Made by a program: the position numbers and the translations under genes. Shown piece by piece: positions 51,231-63,630 of a stretch of 64,000 nucleotides of DNA. Numbering within the stretch: position 1 is the stretch's first letter; the number at the start of each line of letters is the position of its first letter. The notes beneath the pieces were generated by a model that was given only the letters and a program-made list of their open reading frames with translations, had not been told where the DNA came from and did no database searches. Source of the DNA: Tetrahymena elliotti 4EA (Eukaryota > Ciliophora > Oligohymenophorea > Hymenostomatida > Tetrahymenidae); the NCBI GenBank assembly GCA_000231825.2, contig JH720318.1, positions 824,539-888,538 on the forward strand, given 5' to 3'.

Positions 51231-52858
51231 TCAGATACTAGTTTAAAAGAGGAAAGTAAGATACAAGATAAATATGATTGAGGTTAATCCTAATAATATG
51301 TCTAACTTTTTAATTTTCTAAATTGCTTCTTGCTTGATTTCTTCACTGAAAGGTTCTTCTTATTCATCCCCAATTTTAGTCTTTTATTCATCTTCTTTCT
51401 CTTGATTTGATTAATCTTATTTACTCTCTTCTCTTTATGATTAGTCTTCTTATTTATTACTACTATTGTCCTATAAATTTTAACTTGTAGTTCCCAAATC
51501 GTTTAATCTATGATCATCATTTTATTATTAATCTTAAATATTTAACTCTTTGGTATTTTTAGTCTATGATTACTCTTTTTACTCTTCTTCCTCTTCTTCA
51601 TTTAATCTATTTTCTTTACTTCTTTCGTTTGCTGAGCTAGTATTTCTTTAATCCTGATTTTTAGCATTATCTGGGTTTTATTAATCACCATTTTATGAAT
51701 CTTAATTTGTTGATTATTACTCAGTATTTTTTTATTCAACTTCTATTTTATGTTAAGAAATATAAATAAATATTAAAGATTTATCAAAAATTTACTTTGA
51801 TCTGACTTTTCTTTTTTGATACTTTAGGTATCATTACTTATTATTTTTATTGATTAGATAACATTTGCTATTTCTTACAAGTTTTTGGCAACTATTTTTA
51901 TTTAAAATATTGAATGATCTATTTTAATTTTTAAAAATAAAGCAACCTGAATAGAAAGTATATTATCTTTCTTATTCTAAAACTTCATTATAAGTTTGCT
52001 TATTGACCAATTCACTTTTTTGTTAAATATTAGCCTAAAGTATACTAATTTTAGGTTTTTCTTATTGCAATTAATAAATTTTTTATTCTAAATTATCCAA
52101 ATTCTATTTCTCTTTTTAAATATCAATATTATTCACTATTTCTACTCCTTCTTCAGAATTTTATTCCTTTTAATCTTGAGAGGGAGCTTGAGTTTTATTA
52201 ACTTATTGCTCATTTTGTTCCTTTTATCTTTGTTTTAGTATTTTGTGAATTGGCCCACACTTATCACATTCAAAATTCCAACTTTCTTTAGCCAATTTTT
52301 TTCTTACTTCGCTGGAATGAACTAAAGATCCTACACTCTAAACTTATTCTTTTTCTGGAAACATACTAATTAAAGCTTCTAAGATACTTCTCATAGTCCA
52401 AGAAGAATTCCATTAATCTGCGTGAAAACCAGTAATAGTTAAACATATTTTCTAATTAATTTCAAATCTACCACTTTTCTAAATTTTTAAAATAAATTTA
52501 CATTCTACTTCAAAGATTAAAAAAATATATTTTGAAATTTAAAGACAAAAAATTTATTTTACATTTAAAAAGTAAATATCTGGTGGTTCAAGAGGGTAAT
52601 TAAAAGGGAAAATTATTTTTCCATGGTAAATCCCATCCTCGAATTCTGTTTCTGTGGGTCCTCTTATTGTAAAGTGCCAATTATAAAGGTCATTCTAAAA
52701 AAAATAAAGATTTTGATTGTATTAAAAAAGATTAATTGATTAATTTAAAAAATGCTAAATTTTACATTTAAAGGAGCAGCAGTGTAGTCTTCTGAAGGAT
52801 TTTTGTTTAAATGCTCAATTTCCTTCATCATTCTTTTTTGTTTAATATTTTGATTCAT
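51231..52858 (-). CDS. Tail-anchored ubiquitin-conjugating enzyme, UBE2J/Ubc6 type
   Basis: Start MNQNIKQKRMMKEIEHLNKN; the E2 fold occupies about residues 1-165. NDLYNWHFTIRGP and FEDGIYHGKIIFPFNYPLEP precede the active-site block GRFEINQKICLTITGFHADQ and WNSSWTMRSILEALISMFP. The Cys in KICLT is the ubiquitin-thioester site. NGRFE...KICL.ITGFH is diagnostic of the UBE2J/Ubc6 class, which works in ER-associated degradation. After a Cys/Gln-rich region the protein ends with a single membrane segment (LLGLTSIIFILYLTFLF) just before TGA 51231-51233, as in tail-anchored Ubc6. The long central Gln/Asp/Ser-rich insertion (roughly 51310-52240) makes it longer than animal UBE2J. Introns include one joining AAPLN to NDLYNW and one joining YFLN to KSGRFE. 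Confidence 0.87.
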
Positions 52859-53986
52859 TTTATCGAATTTGAATTAAGCTAACTATTTAGTTTATGAACA
52901 GCAGAGAGCTATTTTTTATAATTTTAGTATTGATTTGATCTCCTTATAATGATATAAAATCTAAAATATTAAATAATACCAAGCAAAACTGATCAAATTA
53001 AGAGTAATAATATTTAATTAAAACAGTATGAAGTAAACACATGTTGAAATTTTAGAAAGCACTAAGGTTTAGATTGAACTATTAGCTTAATTAAATTCAT
53101 AAATAATTTCTATTATATTTAAACGAAAAATATTACGTCAACTCATAAAACTGTAGTAGAGATTAATTTAAAAATAAAATAAAAAAATAGAAAATACTTT
53201 TTTGGCAATTTTTTTAATTTACATTTAATTTTAAAGAAAGATCCAAGAGTATTTTTTATGAAAAACAGTGGATTAAATAATTTAAATAGTATCTAAAATA
53301 TATTATAAATTAAATTCAATAGTATTTATTTGGATTATTTCAATTTTTAGATAATCGTTTCATATTTTCACTATTTGATACTATTTACCATTAATTTACA
53401 ATAGTTAGAAATAAACTGAAAAATCTCAAAAATATTTGAATAAAATTAATAATTGATTTCAGTATAATGGTAATTTTTTAATGTTTTTTTTAAACTAATA
53501 TTGAAATAAATATTTTAATGTCTAGGAATATTTTATAGGTTCAGGTTGAATTACATGCCTTATTTTACTTTTAATTATAGTCTCTCATATTGTTTTAATT
53601 TATCTGAGAAGTATTACTGTTAAGTATAGTAATCAAATATTAGATAAGATAAAACTAGATCATTTTTCTCTAATCAAAATCTTTGCAATATTAATTATAA
53701 TTATAATTTCAGAATATTTGTATAAAATTTACCATGAAATTCGCTCTGAATAATAATTTTCGCTTAAATTTATATCAACTTTTTGATAGAAAAATTTTAA
53801 GGAAAGCTTGAATCTTAAATGAAAAAAAACCGAAATAGAGGATATATATAAAATATATAATGATAAAAAATGTCTTGTGAAATAGTGATGACATTTAAAG
53901 GCATTTTTTGTATTTTAAAATCATGAGCTTGATTTACTAGCCAAAAAATAAATGTTTACTCTTTACTTTTTGTTGATAATACAAAC
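52859..53986. other. Divergent intergenic region
   Basis: Lies upstream of the E2 gene on the minus strand. A/T-rich. No supported gene before the small frame at 53987. Confidence 0.45.
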
Positions 53987-54172
53987 ATGAATAGGAAAAA
54001 ATTTAAAGAGTGTATTATCTAGGAATTTGTGGATCCAAAATACTTCTTGTATTTTTTAATTGAAAATGTAAAAATTTATCATTCTTTTGTTGGCAAAGAA
54101 TTTAGTGAATAATATTCACATAGGTTATTGAATTAAATTCATGATATATAGTTGAATGAAATTAAATATTGA
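53987..54172 (+). CDS. Possible small ORF or gene remnant
   Basis: 61 codons from ATG 53987 to TGA 54170-54172, with more protein-like composition than surrounding DNA: FKECIIQEFVDPKYFLYFLI and IYHSFVGKEFSEQYSHRLL. The frame also extends upstream without a start (INVYSLLFVDNTNM). No family is recognised. It may be an exon of an unrecognised gene, a truncated pseudogene, or chance. Confidence 0.25.
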
Positions 54173-54459
54173 TAAAAAATAGTGGATTTTCTGAATTTGA
54201 AAAAAAGTTTGATGTAATTATGAATATAAAATATTCATGCATATTAATGATAGAAGCAAATTAATTTGTAAAAAAAAACTATTGTTTAAATCAATTATAA
54301 TAATAATAACTGGAAAAAATTAGGTAAAAAGAATATTCAAAATCTCTACATATTTATAAAATTGCTTAGTTTTCTAAGTTTTCACTAACAAAAAACCATT
54401 TACTTAACTTAGAGTAACCTAACAAATCTACCTTTCAACTTAAGAAAACCTCAAAAAAA

Positions 54460-57400
54460 ATGAATGATTTTAGTGATCTCAATACTAGCATTTTGAGCAG
54501 CTAGAGCGGGCTTAGCTAAGAAGAAAGGAAGAGTGGAATTGACTCAGTCAGTATCTCTCCTTAATTAAGCCCAAAATTATCTCAAAGGATTAAGCCAGAC
54601 AAAAAGTAAGACTTAATTAAACTTATAGGAACTGTTGTAAAATTAGAACAAACACGTAGAAAAGATAGTATTATGAGAGATTAAGAGTGCGGTACTAACT
54701 ACACCTCACGCAAAAGCTCAGAATAAATGTTTGAAAATTTTTATGAAAAGCTTGAAAAAATAGGAGAAGTAATTAATATCTTTTTTTAGTTATTTTTTCT
54801 TTGATTTTTCTTTTGGGATTGGTTTCTTTAGTTTTTTGATTATTTTTTGTTTGTTTGATCTATTGAATGAATAATTGAGTGAGTGTGTGATTAATTGATT
54901 AACTAATACAGAAACAGCCTTATTAATTCAATCAAAAATCATTAAAAATTTGATCTGTTTTTTGATTGAATAAAGGTATTAGATATTTTTTCTTTTAATT
55001 TTTTTAAACACTTCCTTGATTGATAGGTGTTGTTGATTTTTAAAATTTGTTTTTCAATTAAATACTTGAAGTTGTTTCTCGTAAATAAAGAGATGCATAA
55101 TTCCTCAAAATCTTTAATTATTCTATTAAAAACACTCTAATATTAAACTATTTAATTAAGATTCATGAACATTTTTTTCATTAATTTATATATAGGGAGG
55201 AAATAGTTGTGTGCATCGCTGTAGAAGAACAAACGATGACAGCTAACACTTTGCTGTTAAAATAACTAAATTTTCAAATGAAGAGATTATACTGAGCGTA
55301 AAAAATAAAATAAATATTTGGATAGAAAATATAATTTTCTTTTTTTCCTTTAGATTGTAATTTACAATATAATTACACCAAAAAAATATTTAAAAATCTT
55401 TTGAAGCAATTAAAGATTTTTCCTAAAACTTTATCTATTTATTTTATTAAAAAGAACTTAAATTCTTCATACAGAATTAGTAAACGGATTTTGTAAAAAA
55501 AATTTAAATATAATAGACAATTTTTAAAATAAAAAAAGTATATGTTTTATCCCATTCATATATTTGCTTACAAAATATTGTATTTTTAAATTTGTGTGAT
55601 ACATTATTAACATTAATTTTCTTTTTTATTTAGGAAACAGATACGAACAATAGACTCTTAAAGCTTAGCCACCCCAACATTTGTAAAGCTTATGATCTAT
55701 TTGTAGAGAAATCTTTTAACACTACATATCTAATTATGGAGTATGTAAATGGTTAAACAATAGAATAATGGATACAACAAAAACAAATATAAGAAGGTAT
55801 ATTTTAAATTTACATTCAACTGCGAAAATATTTTTAAGCTTAGAAGCAAAATCTCCAATAACGCTAATTTTTTTATTGGCAAAAACACATTATTGTGTAA
55901 TTTAAATTTGTGAACAAAATTAATCGATAAGTAGTTAAATTCTGGATTTTATTTGCTTTGCTAGAATTCCTGAATAAAAAAAGTAAATATTAATAATCCC
56001 TTGAATTTGATTTTATTAGTGGTCTTGAAACTAGACTTAATGAAAATAGGTTAGTATGTATTTGAGTCAAAACAAAAAAAAATTTCATAATAAAATAATG
56101 AATCATGCCAAATTTTTAATAGAAATTAAACAATAATTAAGCTGACTCATTTTTCCATCTTACTTTGTCAACTGTATTTTTAATGTAAAAAAAAACACTT
56201 TTAAGTTATATTGGATAATTATAGAACACATACATTTTTGATGATCAAAAATATTTGCTTGTATTATAAAAGCCTTTGAAATTTGACCAAAGATTTGCTT
56301 CATTCACAATTTACACAAAAATTAATCATAATTTGTTTGATCAGTATTTAATTTTTAACAAAGTAAAAATCCTTTTTATAAAAACTAATTTTTAACATAC
56401 CAAAAAGATTTCTTTAACTAATCAATAATTAACTGGAGTGATTTTTTATTTATTTTAAACTATTTACTTATCAATAATAGATAATGAAATTAGATTTATT
56501 ATGAATGGCTTGCTTGAAGGAATAGATTATCTTCACTAATAAGGCTTAATACATAGAGATATTTCTTCAAGTAATGTAATTTATGATAGAGATTGTAAGA
56601 AAGTTAAGATAATTGATTTGTCTACCTGCAAAGATAATAAATTTTCACCACACAGAAAGTTATTAACTGTGGTTGGAAATGATATATATAGAGCTCCAGA
56701 AATGTTTGAAGGGGCATATCATCAAGAAGTTGATATCTGGGCTGCAGGATTAATTCTCTTTTAATTGCTCTTTTAGAAGCATCCATTTTTTGAATCAGGG
56801 TAATTTTTACTTTTATAAACTACAAAATATTTATCTCAAAGAGTTGCTTACAAATTAAAAAGATTATTTGTGATTTCTAAAAGGAAATATTTAAATTAAA
56901 GTGTTGATATTAGAAATTAATTTTACATTGATTCTCAAATTTTTTAGAATTCTTATTTAGATAGAACAAAAAAAATTGTTTTCTAAAATGATCAATAAAT
57001 TGTAACCCAAAAAAATAAATCTTAAACCTTTTCAATTTATTAAATAATATATATAGCTATATATTTTTTGAACTGATTATTATTTATTAAATATTTCTTT
57101 CCATTTAGGGATGATTATGTGTCACTGATTTAGAAAGTTACTAGATAAGAGATTGATTGGGATCTACTATAAAAGGATAATAATAAAGTTACTCCTTGTC
57201 AAATTGATTTATGCCAAGAAATGTTAAAGAAAAATCCCTCAGAAAGAATTTCTGCCAAATAATCTCTTCTTCACCCTTTCTTAGTAATAATATAAAATTA
57301 AATAAATTAAATTTATTTGTAAACCATCTTAAAAATTAAGAAAGATAGTAATCACACATTTAACTTACTTTTTTATTTGTAAAAGAAATAAAGGTTGTGC

Positions 57401-57580
57401 AGTAAAGATTTTTCTTTTGAAACCAGAGTTAAATCATAATCAATAAAAAGTATAATGCGTATTAAGTCTTGCGAAGAATTTGCTAGTGAATCAAATTCAA
57501 AAACAGATACCTCTCTCCATAGTAGTTCCTAAAAAATTACTAGCGTAGAAGAGAACCTTTCTCCACTAAGATATTTTTGA
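54460..57580 (+). CDS. Divergent Ser/Thr protein kinase with DLS in place of DFG
   Basis: About 430-500 aa with at least five exons. A Ser-rich N-terminus (MNDFSDLNTSILSS...) leads into the kinase: glycine loop KIGE-GGNSCVHRC, ATP lysine FAVKITK, hinge LIMEYVNGQTIEQW, catalytic loop GLIHRDISSSN (the HRD Asp and Asn are present), IIDLSTCKD where DFG is expected, and DIYRAPEMF (APE). Then come VDIWAAGLILFQLLF, and ERISAKQSLLHPF in the C-lobe. The Mg-binding Asp is kept, so an active enzyme is possible, but Phe-Gly is replaced by Leu-Ser. A long intron (about 55797-56483) separates the hinge from the HRD exon. The C-terminal tail is Ser-rich (DTSLHSSSQKITSVEE) and ends at TGA 57578-57580. I cannot place it in a kinase subfamily. 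Confidence 0.82.
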
Positions 57581-58722
57581 ATCTAAGATGACAGTGCTTA
57601 AAAGAAGAAAACAAGGTAGTAATTTTGATAGGTAATTACTCGAATTTCCATAATCAAAGCTTTAACGAACTTCATATTTAATAAATAAAATTGTAAAATA
57701 TTAAAAATTGAAACTATCTAACAAATTTAATTTAATTTAATAATACTCCTTTGAAATCAATTAAAAATTCTCATCATAATTACTAAGAATCATAAAAAGA
57801 TTTTCATAAGAATTTTCAATTTAGTTAATAATTAATAACCAAAACAAAACATTTCAAAAACAATAATGAAACCAAATAAAAAATTACTAAAATAAATCAG
57901 ATCTACCAAAGATTTTATCAATTTTAAATAATAGATAATGTCAATTTGTATGTATAAAAATATTTAAAAAGAACATCTCCTCAATATAAAAAATGTATTT
58001 CTTCATATTATTCATATCTAAAATGTAAAATACCACAAAAAAATATAGTAGTTATTAGTTACTTTGTTTTTTTCGATAATTCTAAATTTATATTACAAAT
58101 TATATTTACTGTATTAAATGAAAAAATTAAATTCATATTTTTAATATTAGAAATGTCTTAAACATTTAGAAAATCGCTTTTTAGAATTTATGAAATAGTT
58201 AGAATTAATTATGAATTTATTCTTAAAATATCATCTGCTGAAAAAGTGAAATAATAAGGGAGTTTTCTTTTAATTTAACAGGTTATTTTTGATAGTTACA
58301 AGATATAAAATAGTAATTATTTACATAAATTTGACCAGGTAAAGGATTAAAATAATAGAAAAATATAAATAACTAATGTAAAAAGAGAGTTAAAGATGGG
58401 TCTAACAATAGTGTTTATATACAAATATTAAGAGTTTACTTTCTCTAATATTAGAGATGTTAATTTTAATAAATAATATAAATGGTAATTTAATTATCAA
58501 ATTGTGTTTAGTATTATTAACAAGCAATATTGATAATGAATGTCTATTGTTAGATTTTTATATAATATTAATATTAGTTAGAAAGTATTTATTTATTTAT
58601 TTATTTATTTTGTATAGAAAGTCTATTGGTTATAGTTTATATAAATTAATTTGGTTTTATCTATTTTTATTTTATATTCAATTTCTAGAGATGGATGGAT
58701 GGTTCGGCTTATCTCTTATTTA
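57581..58722. other. Convergent intergenic region with microsatellite
   Basis: Between the 3' ends of two kinase genes. A/T-rich. The stretch 58457-58729 is open even in the standard code but gives only I/L/F/Y/N-rich sequence and is T-rich, so I take it as noncoding. Confidence 0.5.
58586..58611. repeat. TTTA microsatellite
   Basis: A pure tandem tract of TTTA units, about six copies, in the spacer between two convergent kinase genes. Likely length-variable. Confidence 0.8.
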
Positions 58723-61700
58723 TCATTGATAAATTTTCAAAGGATAGACTTAAGGATTATTCTAGACAGGTTTAGAAATGGGAGATTAATAATTTTCAAC
58801 CGAAACTCTTAGCTTTTGTGATTAATAAAGAGATAGCTTAGCTGTTTAAGAAAGTTATTGGCTATTATTGTATTTTATTTGGGAAAGTACTTGTTATTAG
58901 GGGGTTTATTGTTATGTTGATACAGAATTATTAGTAGAAGAAGTAGTATTATTGTTTGTTTTCATCATTTAGCTGAATTATATATTATTTTGAAGATTAT
59001 TACTATTATTGTTGTTGTTGGCACTGAGATCTTATTGCATTGGAGAGATATTAGTATTAATGGAGTTTAAGGGAGAAAGACTAGATGGTAAAGCATTACT
59101 TTAGTTTAATCCTTGCTAATATGTAGAGTTAAACATAGATGCTTGATTTTAAGAATTTTAATGTGGCATCGATTAATATTAAGTTAAGGATGAAGTTGAC
59201 ATCTGCTAAATAGGGTTAATGATATTGTTAGCAGCTTGAGTTAATTTTTAGTTTTAACTTGATGAGTGAGATAAAGATGCTACTGGTGGAGAACAAGGGA
59301 GAGAAGAAGGAGTAACTTAATTATTACTACTGGGTGTACTAGAGCAATACTTTGAAGGATTTTAGCCTTACTAGTTTTCTGTCTGTTTATTAGGTTGCGT
59401 TTTGGTATGATTACCACTCAAGAAAACATCTTTAATATATAATATTCTTTTTCTTATATTATGAGGTAATGTAGATTTATCTTCTTGGTTTAAGGAGTGA
59501 ATTTTTTGGGTTCCACTTTTATCTTTGAAGTATAAATTTTTATTTTACTAAGTGATAACTACTTCACTTTTGTCAATGAAAATAACTTAAAGATCTTTAT
59601 TGCTAAACCTAAAAAATGAGGCCTATTTAGTTGAAATAAACTTCTTTAGATAGACCTCTTTTTCAAAATCTCCTTCTTGTAACTCAATTTTTGGCTATTA
59701 ATAAAAAATTAATTGAATAAATTATTTGATTTCATTAAAAAAAATAAAGATTGATTAATTACACAAATGAGTTTATATTTGTTGAGGAAGTATTCTTTTA
59801 TATTAGTTGTGAGTTTAAATAAGTTTTGGCATTGAGAAGGTATTTATTTGATAGGATATTTTTGAATGACATAGTTGTCTTAAACTTTTTAGATGTGCTC
59901 AAATGTTCTAAATTATAAAAAAATTATTGTTTTTTAATAAATTAAATTTAATTAGTTTTAGTTACTCATCAACTATTTAGGTTACATTTCCATCATTAAG
60001 TAAGATACCTACATTTCCATTATTCAAGTAGTAAGCAAGTCCAAATTTGCTGCTACAGTCAATATAATCAAATAGGTAGATATTCGATTTTTGAGTGAGA
60101 AGATTTATTTAATCTAATGGAGATTAATTCTAGTTTTGTTAACTGCTTTATGCTGGAAGGTTATAATAAGGGTTATTCCCTTTGTTAAGATTTTAATTTT
60201 GATTTGTATCAGAAATGTGAATTGTGTTATATTTTTTCACATCAAATTTTTAAGAAGAGCTAAGTGTTGGGACTTTTGCTTAAGAGTTTTGAGAAAAACT
60301 TGGCTTTTCTACTGAAGAATATCCAAAAGCTGTATTTAAATTTTTTGGTGGACTTTGGTGCTGGTTGAGTATATTTTAATTTGATGAAATTGGATTTCCA
60401 GTAAATTATTGACTACTTGGGTACTTTTAGAGAGAATTTTCTTTTTTGCCTTAGAAATAATTTTAGAATTGACGAGAAAATTGAATATTTTCCTAGCTTC
60501 TCATGCGAAGTAATTAGTAATTGTCATTTTCTTAGTTAGCTATATTTAAATCGTTATTATTAGGATTATTTATACTCATAGTATTATTTTCGTTTGTATT
60601 AGTAGAATTTGTATCCTAAATATTATGAGAATTTGTTGTTGCATGTTATTATGATAGTGAAGTAGGCTTAAAGTTAGCAGTACTGCTGGTTTGGGTTTGA
60701 TAGAAGTGATTACTGCGCTAAAAGTTTTTTGTTGATTATGTTGTTGATATGTGAGGTGTTTGGTTTTCATTCTGAATATTAAAGTCATATGGCTGAGCTC
60801 CATTATTGTTAGCTAATTATAATTAAGATTTTGGAGCAAGCACAGATTCACTTTTACGCAATTTTCTTAAATAATTAGCAGTTGGAGGAAGAGCGAGAGT
60901 ACTTATGGGGAATGTTTTAGGAATAAAATATTCTTCACTTTTCATGAATGGATGTTGTAGCATTTAATCCATAGTTAATCTTTAATCAGGATTAGGTACT
61001 AAGATCTTTTAAATGAAATCTTTAGCTTCTTTGGATATTGTACAATTTTCCTGTTGTCATAAAAATATAAATATTTAAAAATTGTAAAATATTATATTAA
61101 AGGTTGAAATTAAATTGATAAAAGTACAGGGAAGGAGTATCTATTTGCTTTGATGTTTCTCAATGTGTTCTCTACTTCCTTTTCTTCAAATGGTGGTTTA
61201 CCAATTAAAAATGTATATACAATAACTCCAATAGCCCAGTTATCAACTAAATAGTCATGTCCCTGATTTTTGAGCACTTCAGGTGCAATATAATTAGGAG
61301 TACCGCAAACTGTTCTATTGATAAAATGTAATGAGATATTTGAATTACTTATTTAGAAAGGTTTAAAACATTTGAAGAGTAATGTAAATTTTGAATGGAT
61401 TAATTTATCAATTAATTAAAATTTTGTTTTTAAAATGTAAAAAAGAATCAAATAAAAAACACTATTAAATTTAAAATAGAATGAATTATTTAACTAATTT
61501 ATTTACTTTCTTTTTTGAGCATTTTTCATCATAGCAGATAAACCAAAGTCAGCTAGTTTGACTACCATCTTGTCATTTAAAAATATGTTAGCTATCTTTA
61601 AACTAGTTATTATAAAAAGTAGAATGTTTTTTGTGAGCTTAATTTTTTATGTGTATGTTTATTCAGTTATTTTAATATTTTAGCACTGTCCATTCAAAAA

Positions 61701-62625
61701 TATCTAATATCGAAAGAAGAAATTTGAATAGATAGCTGTTAAAATTTTGCGGAAAATTGGTTCTAATTTTAATGAATATAAGCAAAAAGTAATGAAGTAA
61801 AATTTAAATTATTGATGGATTACTCTCTGTGGATAACTCCTTTGGAATGAATGTATTTGAGAGATTGGATGATTTAAAAAAGATGGCTCTTAACTTCAAT
61901 TTCAGTTAACCTTTTTCTTCTGTCCAGTAGCTCTTTAAAAGTCTGATTTTATATTAAATTGAGTTGTTTTAATGATTATTTAATTTAAGCAGTAATAATA
62001 GATTGATTTATTGAATGATTTTTACTACTTTTAATTTTACTTTAGTTTTAAATAGAAAATTATTTAATTTCCATTACCTAATTGCTGCAATATTCAAGAA
62101 CAATATAAACGTTCTATGAATCTTCAAAGGAAGTGTAATACTTGACTACATTTTCATGGTTTAGACTTTTCTAAATCTTTATTTCTTAGTTCAGCTGTTT
62201 ATAGATTTGTTTTAAAAAGGATTATTATTTATTCAAATATATTATCAATAGAAAAATAAATAGCCCAGTCACTATTAAAATTTTAATAAAACTCTGTGCT
62301 ATGTCAAGATATATTTAATATTACAGCATCTAACAATTAAATTTTCAAATTTTACCTTTTCTTTGAAGGAATCTTTTTCTAACGAGGATTTATCAACAAC
62401 CTTTATTGCATATTATTCGTTTGATGAAATATCCTTTGCAAGGTAGACTTTAGCAAATCCTCCTTTACCTAATTTGCTTAGCACCTCATAAGATCTCTCT
62501 ACTTTCCATTCACCATCTTAATTTTTTTTTTTTTCATGCAGTAAATTCCTTTGAGGCTATGCTTGGTAACATGAAACGGGATCTTGCGTTGGTTTCTATT
62601 GCTAACTTTGATTCTCTGTACTCAT
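58723..62625 (-). CDS. Polo-like kinase with long Gln/Asn-rich tail
   Basis: About 1,000 aa. The kinase domain has [29 protein letters not shown], a catalytic loop whose HRD Asp is split by an intron (VIHR-D joined to LKIANIFLN), [11 protein letters not shown], and [16 protein letters not shown], whose Thr matches the activating T-loop residue of Plk1. [20 protein letters not shown] is also Polo-like. After about 350 Asn/Gln/Ser-rich linker residues come two polo boxes. PB1 is near 59950-60090 ([20 protein letters not shown]). PB2 is near 59500-59640 ([19 protein letters not shown]). A further 250-residue Gln/Asn/Ser tail reaches TGA 58723-58725, much longer than in animal Plk1. In Plk1 the polo boxes bind phospho-substrates for mitosis and cytokinesis. 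Here the PB1 tryptophan and PB2 His/Lys pincer appear replaced (Tyr; Lys/Glu). Confidence 0.9.
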
Positions 62626-63630
62626 ATTTTATTTCAGTTGGTAATCAAATTCTTTAATTTCTATTTATATTTTTCTTTTTTTAATTTGTTTTTGAATTAC
62701 CTTTTCTTCTTTTAATTTATGTTTTTTAATTATGAAAAGTGAAGTAAATGAAGAGGACTTTTATAATAAATATTACTTTCTTTCACTCCCTCACTCTCTT
62801 AGTGCTATCTAATAGAAGTAGTTTGATTACAATCAAATTGCAAACGTACTTTTAAAAGGCTTAATACCTTTTTTGTTTGGCGATTTAATTAAATAATTCT
62901 TATTTTAAATTAACAAACTAAATAATAAAATTTGTTTTTTGCATTAAGGCCATGATGATTTGAACACATTCAAAAAATATAAGCTTTATCAAATTTTTTA
63001 TTGCACACTATAATTGAATATAAAATCTAAATCTTTTATTTACTTATTTTAAGAAGAAGTGTTTTGATATAATCAACACTATAATAACTAACAGTTTTTG
63101 CAGATTATTTCTTAATTCATCTCAATTTAATTTGTTCAATTGTATTAAGAAAAATCTAATTTTATACTGATATGTTGAAATTCTTTTTAACAAAAGACAT
63201 ATATTATTCAACTGAAAAAAAAAATCAACACTACTAGAAAGTTTTTTTTAAATAAGATAGTTCTACTAAATAAAAAAACATTAGAAAATATCAACTTCTA
63301 TTTTTGTAACATTTTCAACAGAAACACTAATAAAATAAATATCTTAATTTTGTTTTGAAAATAATTATTTTAAGCATCTAAAAGATTTTTATTACATTAA
63401 ATATGAATTTATCTATTAGATTATTTAATACCATTTGGTAGTAATTACAAACTTTGAAATACTTTTTTAACATTTCAAACAATATTATGATGCATAATAA
63501 TAAATTTATGTGGAAACAAATAAAAAAAAAGTATTTGTAAATTAACAAATTAACTTAATTATTTTAGGTTTTATGGTTAAAAAATATCTTAAAACAAAAT
63601 TAATTATATAAATTACTATTAATTTTGGTT
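62626..63630. other. Divergent intergenic region
   Basis: About 1 kb of A/T-rich DNA between the start of the Polo-like kinase gene and the start of the last plus-strand gene; it should hold two promoters. No motif was singled out. Confidence 0.5.

Noticed and set aside
58457..58729. 90-codon plus-strand frame open in the standard code
   Set aside because: T-rich spacer between convergent genes; only I/L/F/Y/N-type residues, contains a TTTA microsatellite, and no domain or splice context.
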